Assembly (NCBI GenBank): GCA_963814645.1
Contig: CAWFDX010000011.1
Location: 62,001-126,000 of the forward strand
Direction: 5' to 3'
Source: RYN-230 sp963814645
GTDB taxonomy: Bacteria > Actinomycetota > Actinomycetes > Streptosporangiales > Streptosporangiaceae
DNA: 64,000 nt
The notes under the pieces were generated by a model. The model was not told where the DNA came from. It searched no databases and saw only the letters and a program-made list of their open reading frames with translations. This document shows positions 49,232 through 58,640 of this stretch, piece after piece (position 1 is the first letter of the stretch; each line of letters opens with the position of its first letter). A program made the translations under genes and the position numbers.

Positions 49232-51263
49232 CTACCGGTTGGCCTGCACCCCCCAGGCGAAGGCGAGCGGGGTCAGCGCGGTCAGGTCGATGGCCGGCTC
49301 GACCGTGGAGTAGGACTGCACGTTGTCCTGGAACACGGCCTTGTGCCCGTTATAGGCGGCGTATGGCACGTCGCCCGGGGCGTTCGCGTTGCACCGGCGC
49401 ATGTTCGGCACCAGGCCGGTGGCGGCGAACGAGTTCGGCCCCTCCACGGTCGCCCCGGCCAGCACCGGCGGCTGCCCGTTGTGCGACCCGACCAGGTTAG
49501 TCACCTGGTGCTGCATGCAGTCCGGGAACACGGTGCCGTCCCCGACGATCAGCGACACGCCCCAGCCGTTGCCGCCCAGGATGTCGTCCAGCCAGTGCTG
49601 CGCCCAGCTCGCGTAGACCGGGCGGCCGGTCAGCGCGTCGTACTCGTCGGCCATCACGGTCAGCCCGGCGCCGTGCGTGGTGGTGTCCCACTGGTCCCAG
49701 GCGAAGCCGAACCGGAACGGGTCGCTGTCCCCCGTGTGGATGCCCTTCTCGATCTGGCCGCGCAGGTTGGCCAGCAGCTGCGCCCTGGTCACCGCCAGGC
49801 CGCTGACGTGCTGGCTGCGCAGCGCCAGGTCGAGTTCGTAGTCGCCCAGCGCGCTCACGTCGTACAGGTTCAGCGTGTCGGACAGCGCCTGCTTGCTGTG
49901 GATCCAGGCGCTGGCCCAGTGCGCGGCGTCGCGCAGGTAGCCGGTGTCCGGCCGGCCCGCGTCGCGCTGCGCGATGGCCAGTTCGGTGGCGCCCAGCATC
50001 ATGTCGTCCTTCCAGCTCGTCTCCGGGTAGAAGTCGAACGGGATGGCCGTCATCAGCTGGCCCTTCCAGTGCGTGTTGGCCAGCGAGTACACCGTCTTCG
50101 CCTCGGTCAGGCAGCGGTCCGCGTAGGCCGGGTCGGCCTTGCGGAACACCTGGTAGCAGAGCGCGAAGTCGGCGGTCAGCGCCGGCCAGGTTGGGGCTGA
50201 GCTGCCCGCCCGGCCGGGCGGCCCGGAACACCGGCGGGTGCCGGATGTACACGTACCGCGGGTTCGTCCCCTTGTAGTGGTCGTCGGCCTGGGGCAGCCG
50301 CCAGATGTCGTGGTCGCCGAAGTAGTAGTTGTTGGCCTCTCCGGTGCCCACCTGGTAGTAGAGCGTCTTGGTGTTCTGGTGCCACATCCGCTGCAGGAAG
50401 TCCAGGCCGAACTTGGCCTCGCCGGTGAAGTCCGCGCTGGATCCGGCGCCCATCTGGCCCGGGAACGACGCGATGCCCTGCAGCAGGATGGCCTCGGCGT
50501 AACTGGTCGTCTCGACGAAGTGCAGGTAGTCGCCCGCGTCCCACCAGCCGCCGGTGGCGTTGATCCGCACCCCCGTCGCGTACTTGGCCAGGCTGCCCTT
50601 GAAGTCGCCGTTCCCGTTCACCGGCGGGGTCCGGTACGTCATCGCGCTGGCGTCGCTGCGGTGACCGGGCGCGGTGCGCAGCGCGGTGTGGATGAAGTCC
50701 GGGCCGTCCCGCTCGTTCTGGTAGAAGTACAGCGCGTTGGCCAGCGGCTTGGCGTAGATCTGCGCGGCCGGGCCGACCGGGAACCAGGGCGAGGCGGCCG
50801 CCGGGTCGCTGAGGATACCGACCCGGTAGCTGCCCGGCGCGTGCAGCCCGGTGAACCGGGCCGCCCACACCCAGCCGTACCGCTTGCTCCAGGCGCCGAG
50901 GTCGGTGGGGGCCAGCCCGGACGCGGCCACCGTGCAGGACCCGGCCCGGACCACCACCCAGCGCAGCGCGCTGGCCGGCTTCGACTTGGTCATGATCTCG
51001 GCCTGCTTGACCGCCCCGGCCGGGTAGCCGACCTGGTCCACCCGGATCGCGGCGGCAGGCGCGCCAGCCGGCGTCCGGTGCGAGCCGGTGGTCAGCACCG
51101 AGCTGGGGGCAGGCTCGTGGCAGATCTTCTGCACCGCAGAGCCGCCCGCCGCGGGCGAGGCGGCCTGCGCGCTGGCCGGGCCGGCCGCCGCGCACAGCCC
51201 CAGCACCAACCCGAACGCGGCTACGGCCGCCGTTACCCGGGGAACCCGCAGCAGATCATTCAT
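49232..51263 (-). pseudogene. Secreted GH9 endoglucanase, frameshifted
   Basis: ATG 51263 opens a Sec signal peptide (about 34 residues, ending ASAQA). A CelD-type Ig-like domain follows (IRVDQVGYPAGAVKQAEIMT to about residue 150), then a GH9 (alpha/alpha)6 domain with the catalytic GGWWDAGDYLHF. At about 50187 the frame shifts: SPNLAGADRRLR runs off, while one base over ALTADFALCYQVFRKADPAY continues to the stop at 49232. That half keeps the catalytic Glu in VQSYSTVEPAIDL. A missing base in CTGGCCGGCGCTG would explain it. The intact enzyme, about 677 residues, would cut cellulose or related glucans outside the cell. Confidence 0.85.
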
Positions 51264-51331
51264 CGGGCCAGGCTAGGCCCGGGATAGCTGGCCCGACAAT
51301 GCCCACGAGACGGGAAGTTTTCCGGCGTACG

Positions 51332-52783
51332 TCAGTCCTGCGCGACGACCTGGAACGTGGCCAGGCTGGGATCGGCCGCGTAGGCGATCCGGCCGCCGTC
51401 GGCCAGGGTCGCGCGCAGCGCGTCGAGCGCCGCGGCGGTGATCACCTCGCCCGGGGCGAGCACCGGGACGCCGGGCGGGTACGGTGCCACCAGTTCGGCC
51501 GAGACCCGGCCGACGGCCGCCGGTGCAGCTAGCGTTCGATGGGGCAGGAAGAAAGCCTCGCGGGGCGCGATGGCCGGCTCCGGCGTGACCAGCCAAGCCG
51601 CCGCGGGCAGCGGCCGCCTGGCCGGGCCGCGGTGCCGCCGCACCGCGGCGAGCAGGGTGTCGGTGAAGCGGGTCACCGTGTGCTCGTCGTCGGCCAGCGT
51701 CACGATCGGCACGATCGTGTCCCGGTCCGCCATCTCGACCGGCATCCCGGCCGCGATCAGGTCGGCCTCCACCGCGTTCCCGTGCGCCCCGGTGCCGGGC
51801 AGCAGCACGACCAGCTTGGTCGGCTCGACGCTGGGCCCGTCCAGCACGTCCAGCCCGGGTTCGGCGCGGAGCCGTTGCTTGGCCCCGGCCACCACGCGGA
51901 GCAGCCGGCCGCACAACTCGGTCCCGTCCCGGGCCAGCAGTGCCCGGGCCGCGTCGATGCTGGCCATGATCGCACCCGCCGGGCTGGTGGTGTGCGTGGC
52001 CTCGAACGCCCGGTTCAGCCGGTCGCCGTCCAGCCGGCCTTCCCGGGCCAGCACCAGCGCGCCCTGGGTGTACGCGGGCAGCGCTTTGTGCGCGCTGGTC
52101 ACCATGCCGTCCGCGCCCGCGGCCAGCGCGTGCGGCGGCAGGTCCGGGTGGAAGCCGAGATGCGCGGCCCAGGCCGCGTCAACCAGCAGCGGCACCCCGG
52201 CCCGATGCGCCGCGGCGGCGTGCCCGGCCAGGTCGCCGGTGGTGCCGACGTAGGACGGGTCGCCGAGGAACACCGCGCAGGCATCCGGGTGCGCGGCCAG
52301 CGCGGCCTCGACCGCGGAAACTGGGACCGGCCCGGGCAGCCCGGTCGCCGGGTCCACCTCGGGCAGCACCCAGACCGGGTCCAGGCCAGCCAGCACGATG
52401 CCGAGCAGCAGCGACCGGTGCAGCGCCCGGGTGACCACGATCGGCTGCCCGGGCTGGCCGGCCGCCAGGGCCAGCGCCTGGTTGCCGTGCGTCGAGCCGG
52501 CCACCGAGAACCGGCACCAGTCCGCCCCCCACAGCTGGGCCGCCCGCCGCTCCCCCTCGGCCAGCAGCTCATCGGCGTGCTTGATGGTGTCCAGCCCGCC
52601 GTACAGCGGCGCGTCGCCCACGGTCACCGTGCCGGTCAGGTCCGTGCGCTGCTTGTGCCCGGGCACGCTCATCGGGGTGAGCTGCCCCGCCTCGGCCTGT
52701 TCGGTGACCCGCAGCCAGGCGTCGAGCAGCGGCGCCTCGCCGCGCAGTTTGAGTGGATCCCTAGCGCCGTCCGTCCCGGTCAC
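51332..52783 (-). CDS. Orn/Lys/Arg decarboxylase family PLP enzyme
   Basis: 483 residues of the bacterial biosynthetic-type fold III basic amino acid decarboxylases. The PLP Lys lies in TSAHKALPAYTQGALVL. The N-terminal part has TPMSVPGHKQ and RFSVAGSTHGNQALALAAG, and the C-terminal domain has LVAPYPPGVPVLAPGEVI. It is shorter than the inducible enzymes and lacks their wing domain. GTG 52783 is 2 bases from the GMC gene stop, so the two are one transcript. Substrate choice between lysine, ornithine and arginine cannot be told. Confidence 0.85.
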   Translation of the reverse strand: MTGTDGARDPLKLRGEAPLLDAWLRVTEQAEAGQLTPMSVPGHKQRTDLTGTVTVGDAPLYGGLDTIKHADELLAEGERRAAQLWGADWCRFSVAGSTHGNQALALAAGQPGQPIVVTRALHRSLLLGIVLAGLDPVWVLPEVDPATGLPGPVPVSAVEAALAAHPDACAVFLGDPSYVGTTGDLAGHAAAAHRAGVPLLVDAAWAAHLGFHPDLPPHALAAGADGMVTSAHKALPAYTQGALVLAREGRLDGDRLNRAFEATHTTSPAGAIMASIDAARALLARDGTELCGRLLRVVAGAKQRLRAEPGLDVLDGPSVEPTKLVVLLPGTGAHGNAVEADLIAAGMPVEMADRDTIVPIVTLADDEHTVTRFTDTLLAAVRRHRGPARRPLPAAAWLVTPEPAIAPREAFFLPHRTLAAPAAVGRVSAELVAPYPPGVPVLAPGEVITAAALDALRATLADGGRIAYAADPSLATFQVVAQD

Positions 52784-52785
52784 GC

Positions 52786-54492
52786 TTACGCCGCCGGAGC
52801 CGGGGTGCCGGGCTGGTGCCGGTAGAACTCGACGTGTTCCGGCGGCAGCGGCGTGTTGCCCAGGATCAGGTCGGCGGCCTTCTCGGCGGTCATCATCACC
52901 GGCGCGTAGATGTTGCCGTTGGTGATATACGGCATGATCGAGGCGTCCACGACGCGCAGCCCGTCCAGGCCGTGCACCCGCATACTGGCCGGGTCGACCA
53001 CGGACGTGTTGCCGGTGCCCATCTTCGCGGTGCACGACGGGTGCAGCGCGGTCTCCGCGTCCCGGCGCACCCAGTCCAGGATCTGATCGTCGCTGGACAC
53101 TTCCGGACCGGGTGACAGCTCGCCCGCGTTGAACTCGTCGAACGCGGGCTGGTTCAGGATCTTCCGGGTAACCCGGATGGCCTCGCCCCACTCCCTGCGG
53201 TCGGTCGGCGTGGACATGTAGTTGAACCGGAGCGCCGGGTGCACCTCGGGGTCGCGGGACACGATCCGCACCGTGCCGCGGGAGTCGGAGTACATCGGGC
53301 CGACGTGCACCTGGTAGCCGTGCCCGCCCGCGGGCTGGGACCCGTCGTACCGGATCGCGATGGGCAGGAAGTGGTACATCAGGTTCGGGTAGGCCACCTC
53401 GTCGTTGCTGCGGATGAACCCGCCGCCCTCGAAGTGGTTGGTCGACCCCGGGCCGCTGCGCAGGAACAGCCACTTCGCGCCGACCATGGGCCGGTTGCGC
53501 AGCTTCAGCGCCGGGGCCACGGAGACCGGCAGCTTGGACCCGTACTGCACGTACACCTCGAGGTGGTCCTGCAGGTTCTCGCCCACTCCGGGCAGGTCGG
53601 CCACGACGTGGATGCCCAGCCCGCGGAGCAGGTCCGCGCCGCCCACCCCGGACAGCTGCAGCAACTGCGGGGTGTTGATGGCGCCGCCGCACAGGATGAT
53701 CTCGTCGCCGCGGACCAGCCGGGCCGGGCTGCCGCCCCGGCCGCGGCTGACCGCGCCGCCAGTGACGTCGCCCTGCCGGTACTCCACGCCGACCGCCCGG
53801 CGGCCCTCAAAGATGACCTTGGTGACAAAGGCCCGGGTGGTCACGTCCAGGTTGCGCCGGTTCATCACCGGGTGCAGGTAGGCGCGCGCCGCGCTCAGCC
53901 GCCGGCCACGGGAGATGTTCCGGTCGAACGCCGCGAAACCCTCCTGCTGGTACCCGTTCACGTCCATGGTCAGCGGGTACCCGGCCTGCTGCACGGCCTG
54001 GAAGAAGGCCCGGAACAGCGGGCTGGTGGCCGGCCCGCGCTCCAGGATCAGCGGGCCGTCGCCGCCGCGGTACTCGTCCGCCCCGGCCAGGCAGGTCTCC
54101 ATCTTCTTGAAGTACGGCAGGCAGTGCGCGTAGTCCCAGTCGGCCATTCCCGGGTCGGCCGCCCAGCGCTCGTAGTCCAGCGGGTTGCCGCGCTGGAAGA
54201 TCATGCCGTTGATGCTGCTGGAACCGCCGAGCACCTTGCCCCGGGCGTGGTAGATGCTGCGCCCATTCAGCCCGGGCTCCGGCTCGCTCTTATAGCCCCA
54301 GTCGTAGAACCGGTTGCCGATCGGGAAGGTCAGCGCGGCGGGCATGTGGATGTACACGTCCCACGGGTAGTCCGGCCGGCCCGCCTCCAGCACCAGCACC
54401 CGGGTCCGCGGGTCGGCGGACAGCCGGTTGGCCAGGGCGCTGCCCGCGCTGCCGCCACCGACGATGATGAAGTCGTACTCCGCTGGAGCCAT
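52786..54492 (-). CDS. GMC oxidoreductase (choline-dehydrogenase-like)
   Basis: 568 residues with the FAD-binding DFIIVGGGSAGSALANRLS, the ARGKVLGGSSSINGMIFQRG signature 1, the GAINTPQLLQLSGVG signature 2, and a C-terminal HPSCTAKMG with the catalytic His followed by GLRVVDASIMPYITNGNIYA. The closest well-known relatives are choline dehydrogenase BetA and alcohol dehydrogenases of the same group. ATG 54492 follows GGGAGG, and upstream in-frame codons are non-homologous. With the aldehyde dehydrogenase at 47773 it could make betaine from choline, but other alcohols are possible. Confidence 0.88.
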   Translation of the reverse strand: MAPAEYDFIIVGGGSAGSALANRLSADPRTRVLVLEAGRPDYPWDVYIHMPAALTFPIGNRFYDWGYKSEPEPGLNGRSIYHARGKVLGGSSSINGMIFQRGNPLDYERWAADPGMADWDYAHCLPYFKKMETCLAGADEYRGGDGPLILERGPATSPLFRAFFQAVQQAGYPLTMDVNGYQQEGFAAFDRNISRGRRLSAARAYLHPVMNRRNLDVTTRAFVTKVIFEGRRAVGVEYRQGDVTGGAVSRGRGGSPARLVRGDEIILCGGAINTPQLLQLSGVGGADLLRGLGIHVVADLPGVGENLQDHLEVYVQYGSKLPVSVAPALKLRNRPMVGAKWLFLRSGPGSTNHFEGGGFIRSNDEVAYPNLMYHFLPIAIRYDGSQPAGGHGYQVHVGPMYSDSRGTVRIVSRDPEVHPALRFNYMSTPTDRREWGEAIRVTRKILNQPAFDEFNAGELSPGPEVSSDDQILDWVRRDAETALHPSCTAKMGTGNTSVVDPASMRVHGLDGLRVVDASIMPYITNGNIYAPVMMTAEKAADLILGNTPLPPEHVEFYRHQPGTPAPAA

Positions 54493-54624
54493 CTGCCCGC
54501 CTCCCGCCGTCGCCCGCACCCACCGGCGGGCAGATTCGTACAATAACGGGATCTACCTGCGGCTGGCCTGTGCGATCCCGGGGGGATGCTGGCGCGGGGC
54601 GGCCCAGACACGGGGGTGTTTGGC

Positions 54625-55230
54625 ATGTTCGTGCAGATCATCCAGGGCCGGCTCGGCGACGCCGACGGGGCCCGGCAGGCGATTGAGCGCTGGCAGCGTG
54701 ACCTCGCGCCAGGCGCGCCGGGCTGGCTCGGCGGCACGTACGGGATCACCGACGACGGGACGCTCGTGGCCGTGGTGCGCTTCGAGTCGAAAGAGACGGC
54801 CCAGCGCAACAGCACCCGGCCGGAGCAGCAGGCCTGGTGGCCGGAGATGGAACGCTGCTTCACCGGCCCGGTCATCTTCCACGACTGCGACGACGTCATG
54901 CTGCTGCTCAGCGGCGGCTCGGACCAGGCCGGGTTCGTCCAGGTCATCCAGGGCCGGGTGCGCGACCGGGACCGGCTGCACGCGCTGGCCGCCCAGTCCG
55001 GTGACGTGGTGGCCAAGGCCCGGCCGGACGTCATCGGGGCCACCATCGCCATCGACGACGCCGGGGTCCTCACCGAGACGATCGCGTTCACCTCGGAGCA
55101 GCAGGCGCGTACGGCGGAGCAGCAGGAGATGCCTGCCGACGCGGCGCGGCTGCTCGAGGAGGAGATGTCGCTGCTGGACGACGTCAGGTTCCTGGATCTA
55201 CATCAGCCCTGGTTCACCTCCTGGCCCTGA
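54625..55230 (+). CDS. Hypothetical tandem dimeric alpha-beta barrel-like protein
   Basis: 201 residues in two similar halves. The first begins FVQIIQGRLGDADGARQAIE and the second FVQVIQGRVRDRDRLHALAA, each followed by a strand with GITDDGTLVAVVRFES or GATIAIDDAGVLTETIAFTS. The repeated opening shows an internal duplication of an ABM-like (antibiotic biosynthesis monooxygenase) ferredoxin-like fold. No catalytic residue is certain. ATG 54625 has GGGGGTG upstream. It is divergent from the GMC gene. Confidence 0.7.
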   Translation: MFVQIIQGRLGDADGARQAIERWQRDLAPGAPGWLGGTYGITDDGTLVAVVRFESKETAQRNSTRPEQQAWWPEMERCFTGPVIFHDCDDVMLLLSGGSDQAGFVQVIQGRVRDRDRLHALAAQSGDVVAKARPDVIGATIAIDDAGVLTETIAFTSEQQARTAEQQEMPADAARLLEEEMSLLDDVRFLDLHQPWFTSWP

Positions 55231-55293
55231 CCGCCTGGCGTGGCACCCCGCCCGGCGGCAGGGCCAGCCGGGCGGCCGGGCTACCCTGCCCAG

Positions 55294-56022
55294 GTGGCAA
55301 CGCCCGAGGACAAGCCCTCCCCCAGCCCGGCCGACAAGTCCCCGCACCCCGGGGCCACGGTCTACCGGCAGGCCCGCTTCCGGCTGCCGCCCGGCGGCAC
55401 CGAACTGCTGCTGATCCGGCACGGCGAGTCGGAAGCGGCCTACCTGGAAGAGCCGTTCCCGCTGGTCGACGGGCATGCCGACCCGGAGCTCGCGGCCGAC
55501 GGCCGGGCCCAGGCCGAGCTGGTCGCGGAGCGGCTGGCCAAGACCCCGATCGACGCGATCTATGTGACCACGCTGCGCCGCACCGCGCAGACCGCGGCGC
55601 CGCTGGCCCGCCGGTTCGGCCTGACCCCGCAGGTGGAGCCGGATCTGCGTGAGGTCAACCTGGGTGACTGGGAGGCCGGGCTGTTCCGCAAGAAGGTCGC
55701 CGAGAACCACCCGATCGCCGAGCGGATGTGGGCCGAGGAACGCTGGGACGTCATCCCGGGCGCCGAGTCAGCCGAGGCGTTCGCCGCCCGGGTCGGCGGC
55801 GCGATCAAGCGGATCGCCGCCGCCCACCCGGACCAGCGGGTCGCGGTGGTGGTGCACGGCGGGGTGATCGGCCAGGCGCTGGCCCTGGCCACCGGGTCCC
55901 GGCCGTTCGCCTTCCTGGGCGCGGACAACGGGTCCATCTCCCGGCTGGTCATCACGCCGCAGCGGTGGATCCTCCGCGGCTACAACGACACCGCCCACCT
56001 GGAGCCCGGCTACTCCCCCTGA
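55294..56022 (+). CDS. Histidine phosphatase family protein
   Basis: 242 residues. The catalytic LLIRHGESEA, the TTLRRTAQTAAPLARRFGL arm and AVVVHGGVIGQALALATG with the second catalytic His give a phosphoglycerate-mutase-like histidine phosphatase. An acidic DLREVNLGDWEAGLF segment is also typical. The GTG start at 55294 gives a Pro/Ser-rich N-terminus. It overlaps the convergent FAA hydrolase gene by 13 bases. It resembles broad-specificity acid phosphatases; the physiological substrate is unknown. Confidence 0.88.
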   Translation: MATPEDKPSPSPADKSPHPGATVYRQARFRLPPGGTELLLIRHGESEAAYLEEPFPLVDGHADPELAADGRAQAELVAERLAKTPIDAIYVTTLRRTAQTAAPLARRFGLTPQVEPDLREVNLGDWEAGLFRKKVAENHPIAERMWAEERWDVIPGAESAEAFAARVGGAIKRIAAAHPDQRVAVVVHGGVIGQALALATGSRPFAFLGADNGSISRLVITPQRWILRGYNDTAHLEPGYSP

Positions 56023-56909
56023 CCGGCGGCGCCGGCCAGCGCAGCCTTGCCGCGGACCACGGGGTTGACCAGCTCGCCGATCCCGTCGATGGAGATCCGG
56101 ATCTCGTCGCCTTCGCGCAGCGTGAACGGCAGGTCCGGGACCAGGCTGGTGCCGGTGGACAGCACCGCGCCCGCCGGGAACTCGTCCTCGCGGAACAGGA
56201 ACCGGGCCAGTTCGGCAACGGTCCGCCGCAGCCCCCGGGTGCTGGCCTGGCCGTCCCAGGCGGCCGCGCCGTCCCGGGTGATCGTCATGCCCATGCTCAG
56301 GTTGTGCGGGTCCGGCACCTCCCAGGCGGGCCGGATCCACGGCCCGACCGCGCAGCCGCCCAGGTAGATCTTGGCCTGCGGCAGGTACAGCGGGTTCTCC
56401 CCCTCGATCGACCGGGAGCTCAGGTCGTTGCAGATCGTGTAGCCGACCGGCTCGGCCGCCGCGTTCAGCACCGCGGCCAGTTCTGGCTCGGGCACGTTCA
56501 CCGCGGAGTCGGCCCGCACGCTGACCTTGGCGCCCGGGCCGGCCACCCGCCAGGCCGCCGACTTGAAGAACAGCTCCGGCCGGGCCGCGTCGTAGACCTT
56601 GTCGTAGATGTCCGCCGAATCCTCGCTCTCCTCGACCCGTGCGCTCCTGGACCGCTCGTAGGTGACCCCGGCCGCCCACACCTCGGTCCGCCCGTCCAGC
56701 GGCGCGAGCAGGCTGGCCGGGTCGAACCGCACCGGCTCGAACGGCGGGTCCCCGTCGGCCTGGCCGGTGCACAGTTCGCGCACCGCCAGCACCGGCAGGG
56801 CGAGCAGGTCGGCCATGGTGGCGATCCCGGGCAGCCCCCTGACCTCGCCGTCCTCCAGCACACCGACCCGCGGCGCACCGCCGGCGGCGCGGAACCTGAT
56901 CAGCTGCAC
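56010..56909 (-). CDS. Fumarylacetoacetate hydrolase family protein
   Basis: 299 residues of the FAH fold. The metal-binding acidic residues lie in NVPEPELAAVLNAAAEP and in YTICNDLSSRSIEGENPLYL, and a catalytic-loop-like GVTYERSRSARVEESED segment precedes them. Members split C-C bonds of 2,4-dioxo acids or hydrate aldehydes, for example in aromatic or sugar acid breakdown. ATG 56909 starts MQLIRFRAAGG. Neighbours do not define a pathway. Confidence 0.88.
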   Translation of the reverse strand: MQLIRFRAAGGAPRVGVLEDGEVRGLPGIATMADLLALPVLAVRELCTGQADGDPPFEPVRFDPASLLAPLDGRTEVWAAGVTYERSRSARVEESEDSADIYDKVYDAARPELFFKSAAWRVAGPGAKVSVRADSAVNVPEPELAAVLNAAAEPVGYTICNDLSSRSIEGENPLYLPQAKIYLGGCAVGPWIRPAWEVPDPHNLSMGMTITRDGAAAWDGQASTRGLRRTVAELARFLFREDEFPAGAVLSTGTSLVPDLPFTLREGDEIRISIDGIGELVNPVVRGKAALAGAAGQGE

Positions 56910-56973
56910 CGTGCCGTCTCCACCATGGCTGTCTCCACCCTGCCGTCTCCTTCCGCTGGCCCTGGCCCGGCGG

Positions 56974-58530
56974 TCAGCGTATGGCCTGACCCGGCCCGGG
57001 GGCTACCGGGGCGCCGGGCTCGGCCCGGGCCGCATGGCGGCGCCGCACCAGCCACCGCCGCAGCATGTAGTACGCCAGCAGGATCAGCGCCACCACGCCG
57101 AACACGACCAGCCGGGTGCCGCTGTACCGGACCGGCTGGAGGCTGTACCGGCTCACCGACACGGTGCCGTTCCCGCCGATGGCCAGGCCGAAGCTGATCG
57201 CGGTGGCGTCGCGCGGCAGGGTCGGCGTGTTCCACGACGCCTGGGCCCACCCATCGGCCGCGGGCATGGCCGAACTGGTCGTCCAGTACACCCAGTTGCC
57301 GATCGTGGTCCGGTAGTACAGGTCGAACCGGACCGGCTTGCTGGCCAGGTAGAACTCGGCCACGCTGTACCGCTGGCCCGGCTGGGCCGGCGGCGCGCAC
57401 TGGCCCAGATCCAGCGTGGGCAGCAGCTTGGCGTCCCCGGACGTCCAGCCGGTCATCCGGATGGTCTCCGCCCCGGCGCCGCCCGGCCCGCCGGCCGGCT
57501 GGTAGCTGAACCGGGCCGTATTCGAGCCGTACCGGGCGGTCTGGAAGCAGGCGGGCACGCCGTCCGGGCCCCGGGTGGCCAGCGCGGCGTTATTGATCCC
57601 GGGGCCACCGATCGGTCGCGGCGTCGGGCCGGCCACCAGCGGCCGGACCGGGCCGCCCGCCACCTGGCGCACGGTCCGCACGCTGACCCCGTGGCTGGCC
57701 TGCCCGGCCAGCCAGGCCAGCACGCTGCTCAGTTCGGGTTTGGTGACGCCCAGCGCACAGTCCCGGGCGCACACGTCATGGATGTTGAAGATGACCCAGC
57801 CCCCGCCACGGCGCTGCGCGCCGGTCACGATGGACTCGAACGTGGCCGGGGTCCACCGGGTGCCCAGCGAGGCCACCTCGATCGGCGCGCGGAGCAGGTA
57901 CGGATTGTGCGGCGGGATCGTCTCCGCCCAGCCACACGAGTCGCACAGCCCGGCGCCGCGCAGTTCCCCGGCGCCCAGCCCGGTGTTGTAGCCGCACCGC
58001 CGGACCAGGCCCTGCAGCGTCTTGGTCACCTCCGCGAACGGGTACGCGAAGTCGGTGACCTGCATCCCCCACCGGGTCAGGTTGACCCGGTCCTGGCAGA
58101 TCTCCCGCTGCGCCTCGGCGGCGGGCAGCTTGGTCAGCGGCACGTGCAGCACGGTCAGCCCGCCGATCTCGTTGCCATCCGCGGCCAGCGTCCGCACGTC
58201 CTGCAGCGTCAGGTAGGGCGCCTGGGTGCAGTCCGGATCGGTGTCCGGCACGCAGACCAGGCCGGACGGCACGTAGTAGGTCGCGTGCATGTGGTACTGC
58301 CGGAAAATCGGCAGTGCGCCCATCTGGTTGGCGAAGCCGCCGCCCCAGGTGAAGCTGACCACGGTACGGGCCGGTGGCCCGGCCGCCGCCGCGGCCGCCG
58401 GCGCCCCGGACATACCGAGCACACCGACTCCCAGCACACTGACTCCCAGCACACAGAGCAGCGCGGCCGCGAGCAGCGCCGCCGCGCCGCGGACATGTCG
58501 CTGGAGCGCCCCCCGGACTCGCACAGCCAT
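56974..58530 (-). CDS. Polysaccharide-deacetylase-like membrane protein with degenerate active site
   Basis: 518 residues. A signal or anchor helix (20-40) precedes a NodB-like domain (55-290) and a beta-rich segment (about 340-460), and a C-terminal TM helix (LVVFGVVALILLAYYMLRRW) ends it. The usual T-F-D-D-G metal motif reads S59-F-T-W-G-G-G65, and the usual GG-H-T-x-x-H reads GGLTVLHV (123-130), so the two metal-binding Asp and the first His are absent. It keeps the fold signals HATYYVPSG and DFAYPFAEVT. It is probably a non-catalytic, membrane-anchored polymer-binding protein facing the cell wall. ATG 58530 is chosen. Confidence 0.75.
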   Translation of the reverse strand: MAVRVRGALQRHVRGAAALLAAALLCVLGVSVLGVGVLGMSGAPAAAAAAGPPARTVVSFTWGGGFANQMGALPIFRQYHMHATYYVPSGLVCVPDTDPDCTQAPYLTLQDVRTLAADGNEIGGLTVLHVPLTKLPAAEAQREICQDRVNLTRWGMQVTDFAYPFAEVTKTLQGLVRRCGYNTGLGAGELRGAGLCDSCGWAETIPPHNPYLLRAPIEVASLGTRWTPATFESIVTGAQRRGGGWVIFNIHDVCARDCALGVTKPELSSVLAWLAGQASHGVSVRTVRQVAGGPVRPLVAGPTPRPIGGPGINNAALATRGPDGVPACFQTARYGSNTARFSYQPAGGPGGAGAETIRMTGWTSGDAKLLPTLDLGQCAPPAQPGQRYSVAEFYLASKPVRFDLYYRTTIGNWVYWTTSSAMPAADGWAQASWNTPTLPRDATAISFGLAIGGNGTVSVSRYSLQPVRYSGTRLVVFGVVALILLAYYMLRRWLVRRRHAARAEPGAPVAPGPGQAIR

Positions 58531-58640
58531 AACACTAACCGCCCGGGAACAACCGGCCGGGCAGGCCGCCGCCCGGTTTCGATCGCATACGCTCCGGTGA
58601 TAACACATCGACAACCGTCAGCCCGGTTGTTGGGGGCGGA

